33,714 nucleotides of DNA from Hyphomicrobiales bacterium (GTDB taxonomy: Bacteria; Pseudomonadota; Alphaproteobacteria; Rhizobiales; Rhizobiaceae): NCBI GenBank assembly GCA_900472605.1, contig UCJD01000003.1, positions 40,161 through 73,874 of the forward strand. Direction: 5' to 3'. The notes under the pieces were generated by a model. That model was given only the letters and a program-made list of their open reading frames with translations, had not been told where the DNA came from and searched no databases. Of this stretch, positions 14,448-23,365 are shown in pieces (within the stretch, counting starts at the first letter, position 1; every line of letters starts with the position of its first letter). Made by a program: the position numbers and the translations under genes.

Positions 14448-17417
14448 TTATGCCGCAAGTTCGCGAAGTGCCGCAGCATCGCGGGCGGAAACGTCGGGAT
14501 ACCCGGGATCCGAGCCGACATCCGTCGTGATCCGCCACGAGCGGGCGCACTTGACGCCTTCGGCAAGCTTCGGCTCGACGCTGACGCCGGCCACTTCGGG
14601 CAGACGGAATGCATCCGCCGGGCCGTCGTTGCCTTCGATGACGATGCCCGAGGTGATGCAGATCTCCTCGAAGTCCTGACCTTCGAGCGCCTTCAGGAGC
14701 TCGGCATCGGCGACGTGGACGACCGGAGCCGCTTCCAGCGAGGAGCCGATGCGCTTGTCCTTGCGCTCGATTTCAAGCGCGCCGGTGACGACGGTGCGAA
14801 CCGCACGGATCTTCTTCCACTTCTCGGCCAGCGCCTCGTTCTTCCAATCGGCTGGAATGGTCGGGAACTGCTCGAGGTGAACCGACACGGCATCGGGATT
14901 GCGCGACAGCCATGCCTCTTCCGTGGTGAACGGCAGCATCGGGGCAAGCCAGGTCACCATGCAATCGAAGATCGCGCGGATGACATGCAGCGAGGCGCGG
15001 CGGCGCAGCGACGACGGGGCGTCGCAATAGAGCGCATCCTTGCGGACGTCGAAGTAGAAGGCCGAGAGCTCGACATTGGCGAAGTCGATCAGCGCGCGGG
15101 CGATCTTCTTGAAGTCGAAGGCGTCGTAGTTCTCGCGCACCAGCTGGTCGAGCTCGGCCAGGCGGTGCAGCATCAGCTGCTCCAGCTCCGGCATCTCGGA
15201 AACTGCGAAGGTCTCGCCCTTGTCGTGCGCCAGCGTGCCGAGCATCCAGCGGATGGTGTTGCGCAGCTTTCTATAAGCATCGACATTGGTCTGGATGATC
15301 GTCTTACCGACGCGCAGGTCGTCGGCATAGTCGGAGGTCATGACCCAGAGGCGCAGGATGTCGGCGCCGGCATCCTTCATGATCTCCTGCGGCGAGGTGA
15401 CGTTGCCCTTCGACTTCGACATCTTCTCGCCCTTCTCGTCCATGGTGAAGCCATGGGTGAGGACGGCGTTGTAGGGCGCGCGGCCACGGGTGGCGGCGGA
15501 TTCCAGCAGCGACGAGTGGAACCAGCCGCGATGCTGGTCGGAGCCTTCGAGATAGAGATCGGCCGGCCACTTGAGGTCCGGGCGGTCTTCCAGCGTGAAG
15601 GTGTGGGTCGAGCCACTGTCGAACCAGACGTCGAGGATGTCCATGACCTGGGTCCACTTGGCGTGGTCGTGGCCGTTGCCGAGGAAGCGATCCTTGGCGC
15701 CTTCGGCGAACCAGGCATCGGCGCCCTCGACGTCGAAGGCTTCGAGGATGCGGGCGTTGACATCGGCATCCTGCAGGACGTTGCCGTCCTCATCGGCGAA
15801 GACGCAGATCGGAACGCCCCAGGCGCGCTGACGCGACAGCACCCAGTCCGGACGCTGCTCGATCATGGCGCGCAGGCGGTTCTGGCCGGCTGCCGGCACG
15901 AAGCGGGTATCGTCGATCGCCTTCAGGGCGCGGGTGCGCAGCGTGGTGCCGTCCTTGAGGTCCTTGTCCATGTAGACGAACCACTGCGGCGTGTTGCGGA
16001 AGATGATCGGCTTCTTGGAGCGCCAGGAATGCGGATAGGAGTGCTTCAGGCGACCACGGGCAAACAGCGCGTTGCGCTCGATCAGCGTCTTGATGACGCG
16101 CTCGTTGGCATCGCCCTTCTTGCCATTGTCGTCCATGACGCGGGCACCCTCGAAGCCGGGGGCGTCTGACGTATAGGTGCCGCTGTCGTCGACCGGGAAC
16201 GGGATGCGGGTGTCGATGCCCTTGGCTTCGAGTTCCTTGGCGGAGGACATCCAGGCCTCGAAGTCCTCGCGGCCATGCGACGGGGCGGTGTGGACGAAGC
16301 CGGTGCCGGCATCATCGGTGACGTGATCGCCGGCGAGAAGCGGGACGGCGAATTCGTAACCGCCGCCGAGGCCTTTGAGGGGATGTGCGGCGGTGATGCC
16401 CGCCATCACGGCTGCTGGCACGTCACCGAGCCGTTTGAAGGTGAGCTTAGCTTTTTTGCCGGACTCTTCGGCCAACGCATCGGCGAAGATCAGCTTCTCA
16501 CCCGGACGCGGTCCGAAGTCATTCTCTGCATCCGTAACCTCATAGAGGCCGTAGGCGACCTTCGGCGAGTATGCGATGGCACGGTTACCTGGGATCGTCC
16601 ACGGAGTGGTCGTCCAAATGACCACATGAGCCTGTTCCAACGCCCTGAGCATCTGTTCGGCACCTGCGAAAGCATCCTCCATAGAGGAGTAGCTTTGCGC
16701 CGGGCTTTGAGCCAACTCAACAGACGCCACCGGGAACTTCACCCAGATCATGTCGCTCTCGACGTCGTGGTACTCGACCTCGGCTTCCGCCAAGGCCGTG
16801 CGCTCGACCACCGACCACATGATCGGCTTCGAGCCGCGATAGAGCTGGCCGCTCATGGCGATCTTCAGGAGCTCGCCGGCGATGCGGCTTTCGGCGTGGA
16901 AGTTCATCGTCAGATAAGGATTGTCGAAGTCGCCTTCGATGCCCAAGCGCTTGAACTCGTCGCCCTGGATCTTGATCCACTTCTCGGCATAGGCGCGGCA
17001 TTCCTTGCGGAACTCGATCATCGCGTCGGCCTGCTTCAGGTCAGGCTTCGCCTTGCCCTTGGCGCGGTAGTTCTCTTCCTCGATCTTCCACTCGATCGGA
17101 AGGCCGTGGCAATCCCAGCCGGGAACATAGTTGGCATCGAAGCCGCGCATCTGGAACGAGCGGTTGATGACGTCCTTGAGGATCTTGTTCAGCGCGTGGC
17201 CGATATGGATGTTGCCGTTGGCATAGGGAGGGCCGTCGTGGAGGACGAATTTTTCGCGGCCGGCGGCCGAGGCGCGCAGCTTCTTGTAGAGACCCATCTC
17301 CTGCCAGCGGGCAACGGTTTCCGGCTCCTTCTGCGGCAGGCCGGCGCGCATCGGGAAATCGGTTTCAGGGAGATAGAGGGTCTTGGAGTAATCGATCTTT
17401 TCGACTGTATCGGTCAT
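14448..17417 (-). CDS. ileS: Isoleucyl-tRNA synthetase
   Basis: IleRS charges tRNA-Ile with isoleucine in the cytoplasm and edits misactivated valine. The 989-residue product is full length. The class I motifs are HIGH at 71-74 ([13 protein letters not shown]) and KMSKS at 665-669. The editing domain lies between them, with [11 protein letters not shown] and the [14 protein letters not shown] region. The C-terminal end has a single Cys in KCARSW and no later CxxC pair, so the zinc ribbon of many bacterial IleRS is degenerate or absent. The ATG at 17417 is chosen over an upstream TTG at 17426. It diverges from the Phd/VapC pair across 342 bases. Confidence 0.97.
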   Translation of the reverse strand: MTDTVEKIDYSKTLYLPETDFPMRAGLPQKEPETVARWQEMGLYKKLRASAAGREKFVLHDGPPYANGNIHIGHALNKILKDVINRSFQMRGFDANYVPGWDCHGLPIEWKIEEENYRAKGKAKPDLKQADAMIEFRKECRAYAEKWIKIQGDEFKRLGIEGDFDNPYLTMNFHAESRIAGELLKIAMSGQLYRGSKPIMWSVVERTALAEAEVEYHDVESDMIWVKFPVASVELAQSPAQSYSSMEDAFAGAEQMLRALEQAHVVIWTTTPWTIPGNRAIAYSPKVAYGLYEVTDAENDFGPRPGEKLIFADALAEESGKKAKLTFKRLGDVPAAVMAGITAAHPLKGLGGGYEFAVPLLAGDHVTDDAGTGFVHTAPSHGREDFEAWMSSAKELEAKGIDTRIPFPVDDSGTYTSDAPGFEGARVMDDNGKKGDANERVIKTLIERNALFARGRLKHSYPHSWRSKKPIIFRNTPQWFVYMDKDLKDGTTLRTRALKAIDDTRFVPAAGQNRLRAMIEQRPDWVLSRQRAWGVPICVFADEDGNVLQDADVNARILEAFDVEGADAWFAEGAKDRFLGNGHDHAKWTQVMDILDVWFDSGSTHTFTLEDRPDLKWPADLYLEGSDQHRGWFHSSLLESAATRGRAPYNAVLTHGFTMDEKGEKMSKSKGNVTSPQEIMKDAGADILRLWVMTSDYADDLRVGKTIIQTNVDAYRKLRNTIRWMLGTLAHDKGETFAVSEMPELEQLMLHRLAELDQLVRENYDAFDFKKIARALIDFANVELSAFYFDVRKDALYCDAPSSLRRRASLHVIRAIFDCMVTWLAPMLPFTTEEAWLSRNPDAVSVHLEQFPTIPADWKNEALAEKWKKIRAVRTVVTGALEIERKDKRIGSSLEAAPVVHVADAELLKALEGQDFEEICITSGIVIEGNDGPADAFRLPEVAGVSVEPKLAEGVKCARSWRITTDVGSDPGYPDVSARDAAALRELAA

Positions 17418-17426
17418 GTCTGGCAA

Positions 17427-17759
17427 TCGTCTCTTCTAGCGATCGTGCTTTACGCCTCGCAAACGGGCGCAACGGACTGGGAAATATCGTGGCGGCGGAA
17501 GCGCTCTGAGGTCGAGCGCCGAAAACCCGGACCTTCCGGCCGCTTAGCGCGCGCGGAAGGCCGGGCCGATAATTCGTATCGTGATCGCCAGCCGGAACGT
17601 GTTCATCGCGCCGGTTCATAGGCGCTTTTAGCGGGAAAAGGAAGAGGAGAATTGGCGGGCGCGATGCGTGCCCGGTTCTGGTGGCGCTGATTTGTCGATT
17701 GGCATATTTCTCTCGAATGCACTACTATCTGACCATCTGACTAGATTTGGAGTTCAGCC
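17427..17759. other. ileS/phd divergent intergenic region with terminator-like hairpin
   Basis: I see no gene here. It must hold the ileS promoter on the minus strand and the phd promoter on the plus strand. The main structure is a hairpin, CCCGG-CCTTCC paired with GGAAGG-CCGGG (17526-17537 and 17555-17565, one bulged base, 17-base loop). Read on the ileS strand it is followed by GGGTTTTC, so it looks like a rho-independent terminator placed 108-150 bases before the ileS start. No isoleucine-rich leader peptide is visible next to it. Confidence 0.5.
17727..17741 (+). promoter_or_regulatory. Tandem direct repeat upstream of phd, candidate operator
   Basis: Two copies of ATCTGAC (17727-17733 and 17735-17741) lie 8 bases apart, 18 bases before the phd start codon. 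Phd-family proteins repress their own operons at short repeats near the promoter, so this is a plausible operator. The repeats are short and the assignment is inference. Confidence 0.4.
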
Positions 17760-18044
17760 ATGTGCGCGCAGCAAACGCGAAAGCCAGGAACGGACGGGGC
17801 ACAATGGAAACTGGAGGATGCCAAGGCGCGGTTCAGCGAGCTGGTACGGATGGCGCATAGCCAGGGACCGCAGCGCGTGACCGTTCGCGGCCGAGACAGC
17901 GTCGTGGTCATCAGCGCCGAGGAACTGGACCGCTTGATGCAGGCGGCGCCGAGGAAGCCGCTGGTGGAATTCCTGGAGGGGCTTGCGCTTGACGGGCTTC
18001 CGCTCGAGCGTGATCGCGACGAAGGACGCGATGTGACGCTGTGA
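17760..18044 (+). CDS. Phd/YefM-family antitoxin
   Basis: A 94-residue DNA-binding antitoxin. The Phd/YefM pattern is clear: WKLEDAKARFSELVRMA at 16-32 (the usual W.L.DAK..FSELV), then GPQRVTVRGRDSVVVISAEELDRL. The C-terminal tail (PLVEFLEGLALDGLPLERDRDEG) would wrap and block the toxin. The N-terminus is about 15 residues longer than in a minimal Phd. The ATG has GGAG at 17749-17752, 7 bases away. The toxin gene overlaps by four bases (GTGA), so the two are translationally coupled and the operon is probably autoregulated. Confidence 0.9.
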   Translation: MCAQQTRKPGTDGAQWKLEDAKARFSELVRMAHSQGPQRVTVRGRDSVVVISAEELDRLMQAAPRKPLVEFLEGLALDGLPLERDRDEGRDVTL

Positions 18045-18499
18045 TCGGCTGGCTGCTCGACACCAACGTTATCGCGGCGCTGATCAATCGCAACGGTGCA
18101 CCATCGGTCAAGAGGTGGGCCGCCGGGCAGGATGAACGCCGTATGTTCCTGAGCATCCTGACGCTCGCAGAATACGACAAGGGGATAGAGAACCTCCCGC
18201 CCGAAGACGCCAATCGCTACGTCTATGCCGCCGCGCGCGATGCGCTGGAAGAACGGTTTTCCGGGCGAATTCTCTCGCTGAGCGATGATTCCGTCAGGCG
18301 CTGGGGCGCGATCTCTGGGCACGTCAAGCTGGCAACAAACCATGCGCCTCCCGTCATCGATACGATGCTGGCGGCAACTGCGATCGAACACGACCTCTAT
18401 CTTGTGACGCGCAACGTCAAGGACACACGCTTTTCGGGTGCCGCGGTGTTCGATCCCTGGTCGCACGATCCGGTGCAATTTCCGCTGAGCGGAAATTGA
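18041..18499 (+). CDS. VapC-type PIN-domain ribonuclease toxin
   Basis: A 152-residue PIN-domain protein. The acidic metal-binding residues are in place: Asp7 (LLDTNV), Glu44 (LAEYDKG), Asp107 (VIDTMLAATA) and Asp128 near TRNVKD. This is the layout of VapC/FitB-like toxins, which cut tRNA or rRNA and are held by a Phd, VapB or similar antitoxin. The GTG start overlaps the stop of the Phd gene. All catalytic residues are present, so it should be active. The C-terminal extension FDPWSHDPVQFPLSGN is common in the FitB branch. Its RNA target cannot be inferred. Confidence 0.9.
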   Translation: MIGWLLDTNVIAALINRNGAPSVKRWAAGQDERRMFLSILTLAEYDKGIENLPPEDANRYVYAAARDALEERFSGRILSLSDDSVRRWGAISGHVKLATNHAPPVIDTMLAATAIEHDLYLVTRNVKDTRFSGAAVFDPWSHDPVQFPLSGN

Positions 18500-18663
18500 G
18501 GTGGCTGACGACGTGCGCGATGTTACATGATTGGTTAGCTTAAATTCCAGTCAAGGCTCTTTCGATGGCGAAGGAGATGCTTCCCGCGCCGTGTAATCTC
18601 CAAAGTTGCCATACAGCCAACGAGGGCCGCGCTTTCACCCGCCGCCCTCCTCTCACAACACGC

Positions 18664-20139
18664 TCAAGCCCGCGCCGCGGCCTTGCCCGGCACCACCGCA
18701 TTCACCACCACCGCAACGACGATGTTCACCGCCAGCGCCAGAAGCCCGGTGTAGATGGTGAACGAGGTGTCGCCGAGGACGATCGGCTGCAGCGGTTTCC
18801 AGCCGTTGATCCAGACCAGATAGGTGCCGCCGAAGAAGCCGACGAACCAACCGGCGAGCAGGCCGGGCGCGCGGAACCAGTTGGTGTAGAGGCCGAACAC
18901 CAGGGCCGGCAGCGTCTGCAGGATCCAGATGCCGCCGAGCAGCTGCAGGTCGAGGGCGAACTGCGTCGGCAGGAAGATGATCACCAGCAGCGCGCCGACC
19001 TTGACGACCAGCGAGGTGACTTTCGCCACCTTCGCCTCGCCCGCCGGGTCGACCTCGGGGTTGACGTAGGCCTTCCAGAAGTTGCGGGTGAAGAGATTGG
19101 CGGCGCCGATCGACATCACCGCCGCCGGCACCAGCGCGCCGATGGCGATCGCCGCGAAGGCAAAGCCGGCGAACCAGCTGGGGAAGAGCGTCTGGAACAG
19201 CGCCGGCACCACGTCGTTGGCGCTGTCGAGCTTGAGGTTGGCCGCGTGGCCCATGTAGCCGAGCAGCGCCAGCAGGCCGAGCAGCAGCGTATACGCGGGC
19301 AGCAGCACCGCGTTCTTGCGGATGGTGTTGCCGCTGTTGGAGGCGAAGATGCCGGTCAGCGTGTGCGGATACATGAAGGCCCCGAGCGCCGAGCCGAGCG
19401 CCAGCGTCGCATAGGCCACATACTGGTTGGAGCCGAGCAGCAGGCCGCCGGAACCCTTGGCTTGGAAGGCCGCGTCGGCGGAGGCGAAGACGTTGGCGTA
19501 GCCGCCGAGCTTCGACGGGATCAGCGCCACGGCGGCGATCACCACGATATAGATCATGATGTCCTTGACGAAGGCGATCAGCGCCGGCGCCCTCAGGCCC
19601 GCCGAATAGGTGTAGAGCGCCAGCACGATGAAGGCGATGGCGAGCGGCACCTCGCCATGCAGGCCGAGCGCCTTCAAGGCCGCTGTCATGCCGACGAGCT
19701 GCAGGGCGATATAGGGCATGGTGGCGATGACGCCGGTGGCGGCGACCGCGAGCTCCAGCCCGCGCGAGCCGTACTGGCCGTGGACGACGTCTCCCGCCGT
19801 GACATAGCCCAAGTCCCGCGCCCGCTTCCAAAGCACCGGCATGACCATGAAGACGAAGGGATAGACGACGATCGTATAGGGCAGCGCGAAGAAGCCGTAG
19901 GCGCCGACGGTATAGACCAGGGCGGGAACGGCGATGACGGTATAGGCGGTGTAGAAATCGCCGCCGACCAGAAACCAGGTGATCCAGGTGCCGAAGGAAC
20001 GGCCGCCGAGGCCCCATTCGTCGATGTGTTCCATCGTCTCGGGCCTGCGCCAGCGCGAGGCGACGAAGCCCATGACGGTGACGAGAACGAAGAAGAAGAG
20101 AAAGACGCTGAGCGCCGTGACATTGAGATCAGTCGTCAT
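18664..20139 (-). CDS. mctP: Sodium:solute symporter family permease, MctP-like monocarboxylate transporter
   Basis: A 491-residue membrane protein with about 13 hydrophobic helices, of the solute:sodium symporter (SSS) family. Visible family features are GGRSFGTWITWFLVGGDFYTA in helix 2 region, KDIMIYIVVIAA, and SIGAANLFTRNFWK. It matches from memory the R. leguminosarum MctP, which takes up alanine, lactate, pyruvate and other monocarboxylates. In that organism mctP is controlled by the MctS/MctR two-component pair, which is not visible next to it here. Its start overlaps the stop of the small DUF3311 gene by 11 bases, so the two form one unit, typical for this group of SSS permeases. Exact substrates are inference. 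Confidence 0.85.
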   Translation of the reverse strand: MTTDLNVTALSVFLFFFVLVTVMGFVASRWRRPETMEHIDEWGLGGRSFGTWITWFLVGGDFYTAYTVIAVPALVYTVGAYGFFALPYTIVVYPFVFMVMPVLWKRARDLGYVTAGDVVHGQYGSRGLELAVAATGVIATMPYIALQLVGMTAALKALGLHGEVPLAIAFIVLALYTYSAGLRAPALIAFVKDIMIYIVVIAAVALIPSKLGGYANVFASADAAFQAKGSGGLLLGSNQYVAYATLALGSALGAFMYPHTLTGIFASNSGNTIRKNAVLLPAYTLLLGLLALLGYMGHAANLKLDSANDVVPALFQTLFPSWFAGFAFAAIAIGALVPAAVMSIGAANLFTRNFWKAYVNPEVDPAGEAKVAKVTSLVVKVGALLVIIFLPTQFALDLQLLGGIWILQTLPALVFGLYTNWFRAPGLLAGWFVGFFGGTYLVWINGWKPLQPIVLGDTSFTIYTGLLALAVNIVVAVVVNAVVPGKAAARA

Positions 20140-20335
20140 TGCGCATGCTCCGGTAGGCGATCCAGGTCAGGAAGGCGGTAATCGGCACCCATGCGAGCTG
20201 ATACCAGTAGAAGAAGGGGAAGCCGAAGATCACAGGATCGTGGAAATTATAGAAGGGGACCCAGAGCAGCCCGATATAGGGAATAATGAGCAGCCAGCAG
20301 GCCGCCGTTCCAAATCGCTTGTCCATGAGGAGCAT
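20129..20335 (-). CDS. DUF3311 small membrane protein, partner of the SSS permease
   Basis: A 68-residue protein with two hydrophobic helices (about 9-27 and 38-60) and the DUF3311 pattern WLLIIPYIGLLWVPFYN..DP..FGFPFFYWYQL. Members regularly sit directly before an SSS-family permease and may be a small accessory subunit. The direct overlap with mctP supports that here. The ATG at 20335 is given; an ATG at 20326 (MDKRFG) is equally possible and has better spacing to AAAGG. Confidence 0.85.
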   Translation of the reverse strand: MLLMDKRFGTAACWLLIIPYIGLLWVPFYNFHDPVIFGFPFFYWYQLAWVPITAFLTWIAYRSMRNDD

Positions 20336-20628
20336 GCCTTTCGCGGATTGGCGCGGCTTATCCGCGTCTTATCAATTAGATGACATATGCCAGCCGCGCG
20401 GCGCGGCAAGCGTTGATGCCGCGAAAAAGACACAGTTGGCGGGCCGGCAACCGCGTGTGAGTGGGAATCCCCTCACCTGCCCGCGTTAGCGCCCGCCTTC
20501 ACATTATTTTTAAATATTGCTAATATACTATAAGTTGATTTCAGTATGACGATACATGGTTCCAAGCAGTGGCTCGCGGCGACGTGGCTTCGCGCGAAGA
20601 CTTGCCTGTTTTCAGCGAGAGGGCGCAG
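20336..20628. other. DUF3311-mctP / araC divergent intergenic region
   Basis: It holds the divergent promoters of the permease unit (minus) and the AraC-type gene (plus). Most of it is GC-rich, but 20504-20550 is strikingly AT-rich for this genome and contains TATACT at 20524-20529 as a -10 candidate for the regulator. No matching -35 with normal spacing is clear. No small gene is seen. Confidence 0.4.
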
Positions 20629-21636
20629 ATGAAACATGTGATCGATAGCGATCGTGTCGCCCAGAACCGGCGGTCGGTCTATTTGCATGAAGTTGTCGAG
20701 GCCTCGCCCTTGCCGCTGATCGATCTTTCCGGATCGCGCTTCGACGACGATGATTTTCATGTGCGCTTCAGCGGCCGCCTGCTCGGCGATGCCTATCTCA
20801 CGCGTTTCGAGGCGAGCTCTGTGGTGCTGGCTCGTAGCGAGAAGGAGATATCCAAGCGCTCCAGCAACATGATGCTGCTGGCGATGCTGAACAATGGCAG
20901 CTACGAGCAGACCTTCGGCTACCATGAAGCGCTCCCGCGCACCGGTCCCGGTGACATGCTGCTGCTCGATCTGGACGGGCCGCAGACCGTTTCCTTCGTC
21001 AGGCAATCGGTGACGACCTGCGCCTATATCCCGCGCGACCATTTCAAGCCGTTTCTCAACGACGCAAAGCTGCTCGATCCGGTGCTGCTGCGCCCCAACA
21101 ACGAGCTCTATGGGCTGCTGGTGGCCTGCTTTTCCGCTTGCGGCACGATGCAGAACCCGCACCCAGCGGCCAGGACGGCGGCGCTCAGCACGCTGACCCG
21201 GCTGGCAATGATCGCACAGGGTCTGCATCCGCTTGCGCATGCCGACCTTCAAAGCTCGGTCCGCGATGCGCGGCGGCAGCGGGCGCAGCAATTCATCGTA
21301 CAACATTGCGATGATCCCCGCCTGAGCCCGCAGATGATCGCCCATCATCTCGGCGTATCACTCCGCTCGCTCAACATGGCGTTCGAACAGAGCGGCATCG
21401 GCGTGGCGGGCTCGATTCTGGCCGCGCGGCTGGACTGGGCGAAGGGCATGCTGCTCAGTTGCCCGCAGCGTTCGGTGCTCGATGTCGCGCTTGCCTGCGG
21501 CTTCAACAATCTGAGCAGCTTCTACCGCAGTTTCGCGCAAGCCTATGGCGCGCCTCCGGGGGAATTTCGTCGGATTGCGCAGATCGAGAATGACGATTTC
21601 GCGGATCGCCACGACGCGAGGGGCGCAAACTTGTAG
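20629..21636 (+). CDS. AraC-family transcriptional regulator
   Basis: A 335-residue regulator. The N-terminal two thirds resemble the AraC-binding-like domain of FeaR/NphR-type regulators (KRSSNMMLLAMLNNGSYEQ, PGDMLLLDLDGPQTVSF, IPRDHF). The C-terminus has the two AraC helix-turn-helices: LSPQMIAHHLGVSLRSLNMAF, and RSVLDVALACGFNNLSSFYRSF with the signature GFNNLSSFYRSF. The inducer is unknown. The ATG at 20629 has GAGAGGG at good distance; a GTG at 20569 would add 20 residues. The LysE and EamA exporter genes follow on the same strand about 170 bases later, so it probably controls them. Confidence 0.9.
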   Translation: MKHVIDSDRVAQNRRSVYLHEVVEASPLPLIDLSGSRFDDDDFHVRFSGRLLGDAYLTRFEASSVVLARSEKEISKRSSNMMLLAMLNNGSYEQTFGYHEALPRTGPGDMLLLDLDGPQTVSFVRQSVTTCAYIPRDHFKPFLNDAKLLDPVLLRPNNELYGLLVACFSACGTMQNPHPAARTAALSTLTRLAMIAQGLHPLAHADLQSSVRDARRQRAQQFIVQHCDDPRLSPQMIAHHLGVSLRSLNMAFEQSGIGVAGSILAARLDWAKGMLLSCPQRSVLDVALACGFNNLSSFYRSFAQAYGAPPGEFRRIAQIENDDFADRHDARGANL

Positions 21637-21805
21637 AACACGTCCAGGCCAGCAGACCAGCCAGGATCGGTGCGATCCCACAATGCCACACAGCAGACAG
21701 ATTTGTTGAGGGGCGGCGCTTGCGGGCGGCGGCGATGGCCGACGACCGCAAGCGCTGGATGCCAAGCGACATGTCTGCGTCGATCTCTTTTTCGAGGGCA
21801 TGTCG

Positions 21806-22450
21806 ATGGACGTTTTTCCATATCATGCAGCCGGCTCAGGATTTCTGCTCGGCGCCAGCCTGATCTTCTCGATCGGCCCGCAGAACCTCGCGCTGATCAA
21901 TGCCGGGCTGGCGCGCGACAACATGCTGCTTGTCGCCAGCATCGGCTATCTCTCGGAAATCCTGCTTGTCAGCATCGGGCTGACGGGCTTTCGGGCCTCT
22001 CCCGATGCCTATCCCGGTATCACCGCTGCTCTACACCTGCTTGGCATCCTGTTCCTTGTTTTCTATGGCGTCTGTGCCATCCGTCGCGGCCTGCAACGCC
22101 CATTGGCGACGGACGACCGCATGGTCGCAAGCTGCCGCAGCCGTTGGAACGCGGCGGTTTCGATGCTCGCGGTCACGTGGCTCAATCCGCTCGTCTATAT
22201 CGAGATCGTGCTGCTCGTCGGCCTCGTCGCTTCGGCCTTCGACAGTCGTATCCGCATCTGGTTCGGCGCGGGCTTCCTGCTCGCCTCGGCGGTGCGCTTC
22301 TACGGCTGGAGCCTGACCGGGCAGATGCTGCGATCCTGGCTTGGGCATCCGGCGCGACAGCGGCAATTCGCGATGATATCGGGCTGCCTGCTCCTCAGCT
22401 CGGCAGCGATGCTGGCGGCGCGGGCGGCGCACCGGCTTGTGGTGGTCTGA
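21806..22450 (+). CDS. LysE-family amino acid exporter
   Basis: A 214-residue inner-membrane protein with about five or six hydrophobic segments. The N-terminal GASLIFSIGPQNLALINAGLARDN carries the LysE/ArgO signature (GPQN, here in SIGPQN), and WLNPLVYIE is the second conserved block. LysE/ArgO proteins export basic amino acids, while other members move different amino acids or metabolites; specificity here is unknown. ATGs at 21800 and 21806 are both possible; the second has GAGGG at 7 bases. The EamA-family gene begins 6 bases after its stop, so the two exporters are co-transcribed. Confidence 0.88.
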   Translation: MDVFPYHAAGSGFLLGASLIFSIGPQNLALINAGLARDNMLLVASIGYLSEILLVSIGLTGFRASPDAYPGITAALHLLGILFLVFYGVCAIRRGLQRPLATDDRMVASCRSRWNAAVSMLAVTWLNPLVYIEIVLLVGLVASAFDSRIRIWFGAGFLLASAVRFYGWSLTGQMLRSWLGHPARQRQFAMISGCLLLSSAAMLAARAAHRLVVV

Positions 22451-22456
22451 GCCGCC

Positions 22457-23359
22457 ATGTCGAAGCGGAGCGCCTATATCTCGCTGATCCTCGCCGCCGC
22501 CTTCTGGGGCTTCGGCAACATCGCGCAGAAGACGGTGCTCACGTACATGGGCCCACTATCGGCCACGATGCTGCGCTGCCTCATCGCGGCGCTGGTGATG
22601 CTGCCGCTGGCGGCCGTCGAGCGCAACGATGTACGTAACGCGGGATGGACGAAAAGCATCCTTCGCGTCGCGCTCACCTTCACCGTTGCGATCGCGATAC
22701 AGCAGACGGCTTACGTCAACGCCACCGTCGTCAATGCGAGCTTCCTGGTCAACACCGCCACCGTGTTCACGCCAATTGTGGCATGGGTCGTCTTCGGCGA
22801 GACGACGCGACGGCTGGGCGTGTTCGCGGCCTGCCTGACGCTTGCCGGCATCGGGCTGATGGCAGATGGCGTCGGCGGCTTCGCGGCGCTGAACACGGGC
22901 GATCTCGCCTGCCTCGTGTCGGCCGTCTTCTACGCGTTCTGGATGGTGCTGCTCGGGCGCCACGCGCGGCGCTATGGCGGACCGTTCACATCGGCCTTCG
23001 TGCAGTTCGCGATCGCCGCGCTGCTGTTGATGCCGGCGGCGCCACTGAGGGAGCCGCTGACGGCTGAGATGATGTGGCGGGCGGCACCGGAGTTGGCGAT
23101 GCTCGGCATTGCCGCAACGGCCGCCGCGTTTGGCCTGCAGACCTACGCGCAGCGCCACGTGCCGGCATCGAAGGCGGCCGTACTGGTGTCCGGCGAGAGC
23201 ATATTCGGCGCGATCGGCGCATGCCTTGTCCTGCTGGAGCGGCCGCCGATCATGGCCTGCGTCGGGGCAGCGCTGATCTTTCTCTCGATCGTCATCGTGA
23301 CGATCGAGCCGGAGGATCCGGTGGCGGCATTGCTTCAGCGCAATGCGGAAGAGGAATGA
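22457..23359 (+). CDS. EamA/DMT-family metabolite exporter
   Basis: A 300-residue membrane protein with ten predicted helices in two EamA halves. The first half is LILAAAFWGFGNIAQKTVL...VFTPIVAWVVFGET, the second DLACLVSAVFYAFWMVLLGRHAR...VLVSGESIFGAIGACLVLLE. The paired (P/G)E motifs at the end of helices 4 and 9 (FGE and SGES) mark the drug/metabolite transporter superfamily. Substrate is unknown. It forms an operon with the LysE-type gene and ends 6 bases from the convergent ribF, with no room for a separate terminator. Confidence 0.9.
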   Translation: MSKRSAYISLILAAAFWGFGNIAQKTVLTYMGPLSATMLRCLIAALVMLPLAAVERNDVRNAGWTKSILRVALTFTVAIAIQQTAYVNATVVNASFLVNTATVFTPIVAWVVFGETTRRLGVFAACLTLAGIGLMADGVGGFAALNTGDLACLVSAVFYAFWMVLLGRHARRYGGPFTSAFVQFAIAALLLMPAAPLREPLTAEMMWRAAPELAMLGIAATAAAFGLQTYAQRHVPASKAAVLVSGESIFGAIGACLVLLERPPIMACVGAALIFLSIVIVTIEPEDPVAALLQRNAEEE

Positions 23360-23365
23360 AAGGCG

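Noticed and set aside
14406..16169. 587-codon plus-strand frame opposite ileS
   Set aside because: Antisense shadow of ileS with no domain pattern.
18565..20181. 538-codon plus-strand frame opposite mctP
   Set aside because: Antisense of a membrane protein gene. The translation is highly charged (His, Arg, Asp, Glu, Gln), the usual mirror of hydrophobic codons.
21664..21678. GGATCG-GTG-CGATCC inverted repeat between the AraC-type and LysE genes
   Set aside because: Six-base arms with a three-base loop and no T run. Too short to support as a terminator or operator by itself.
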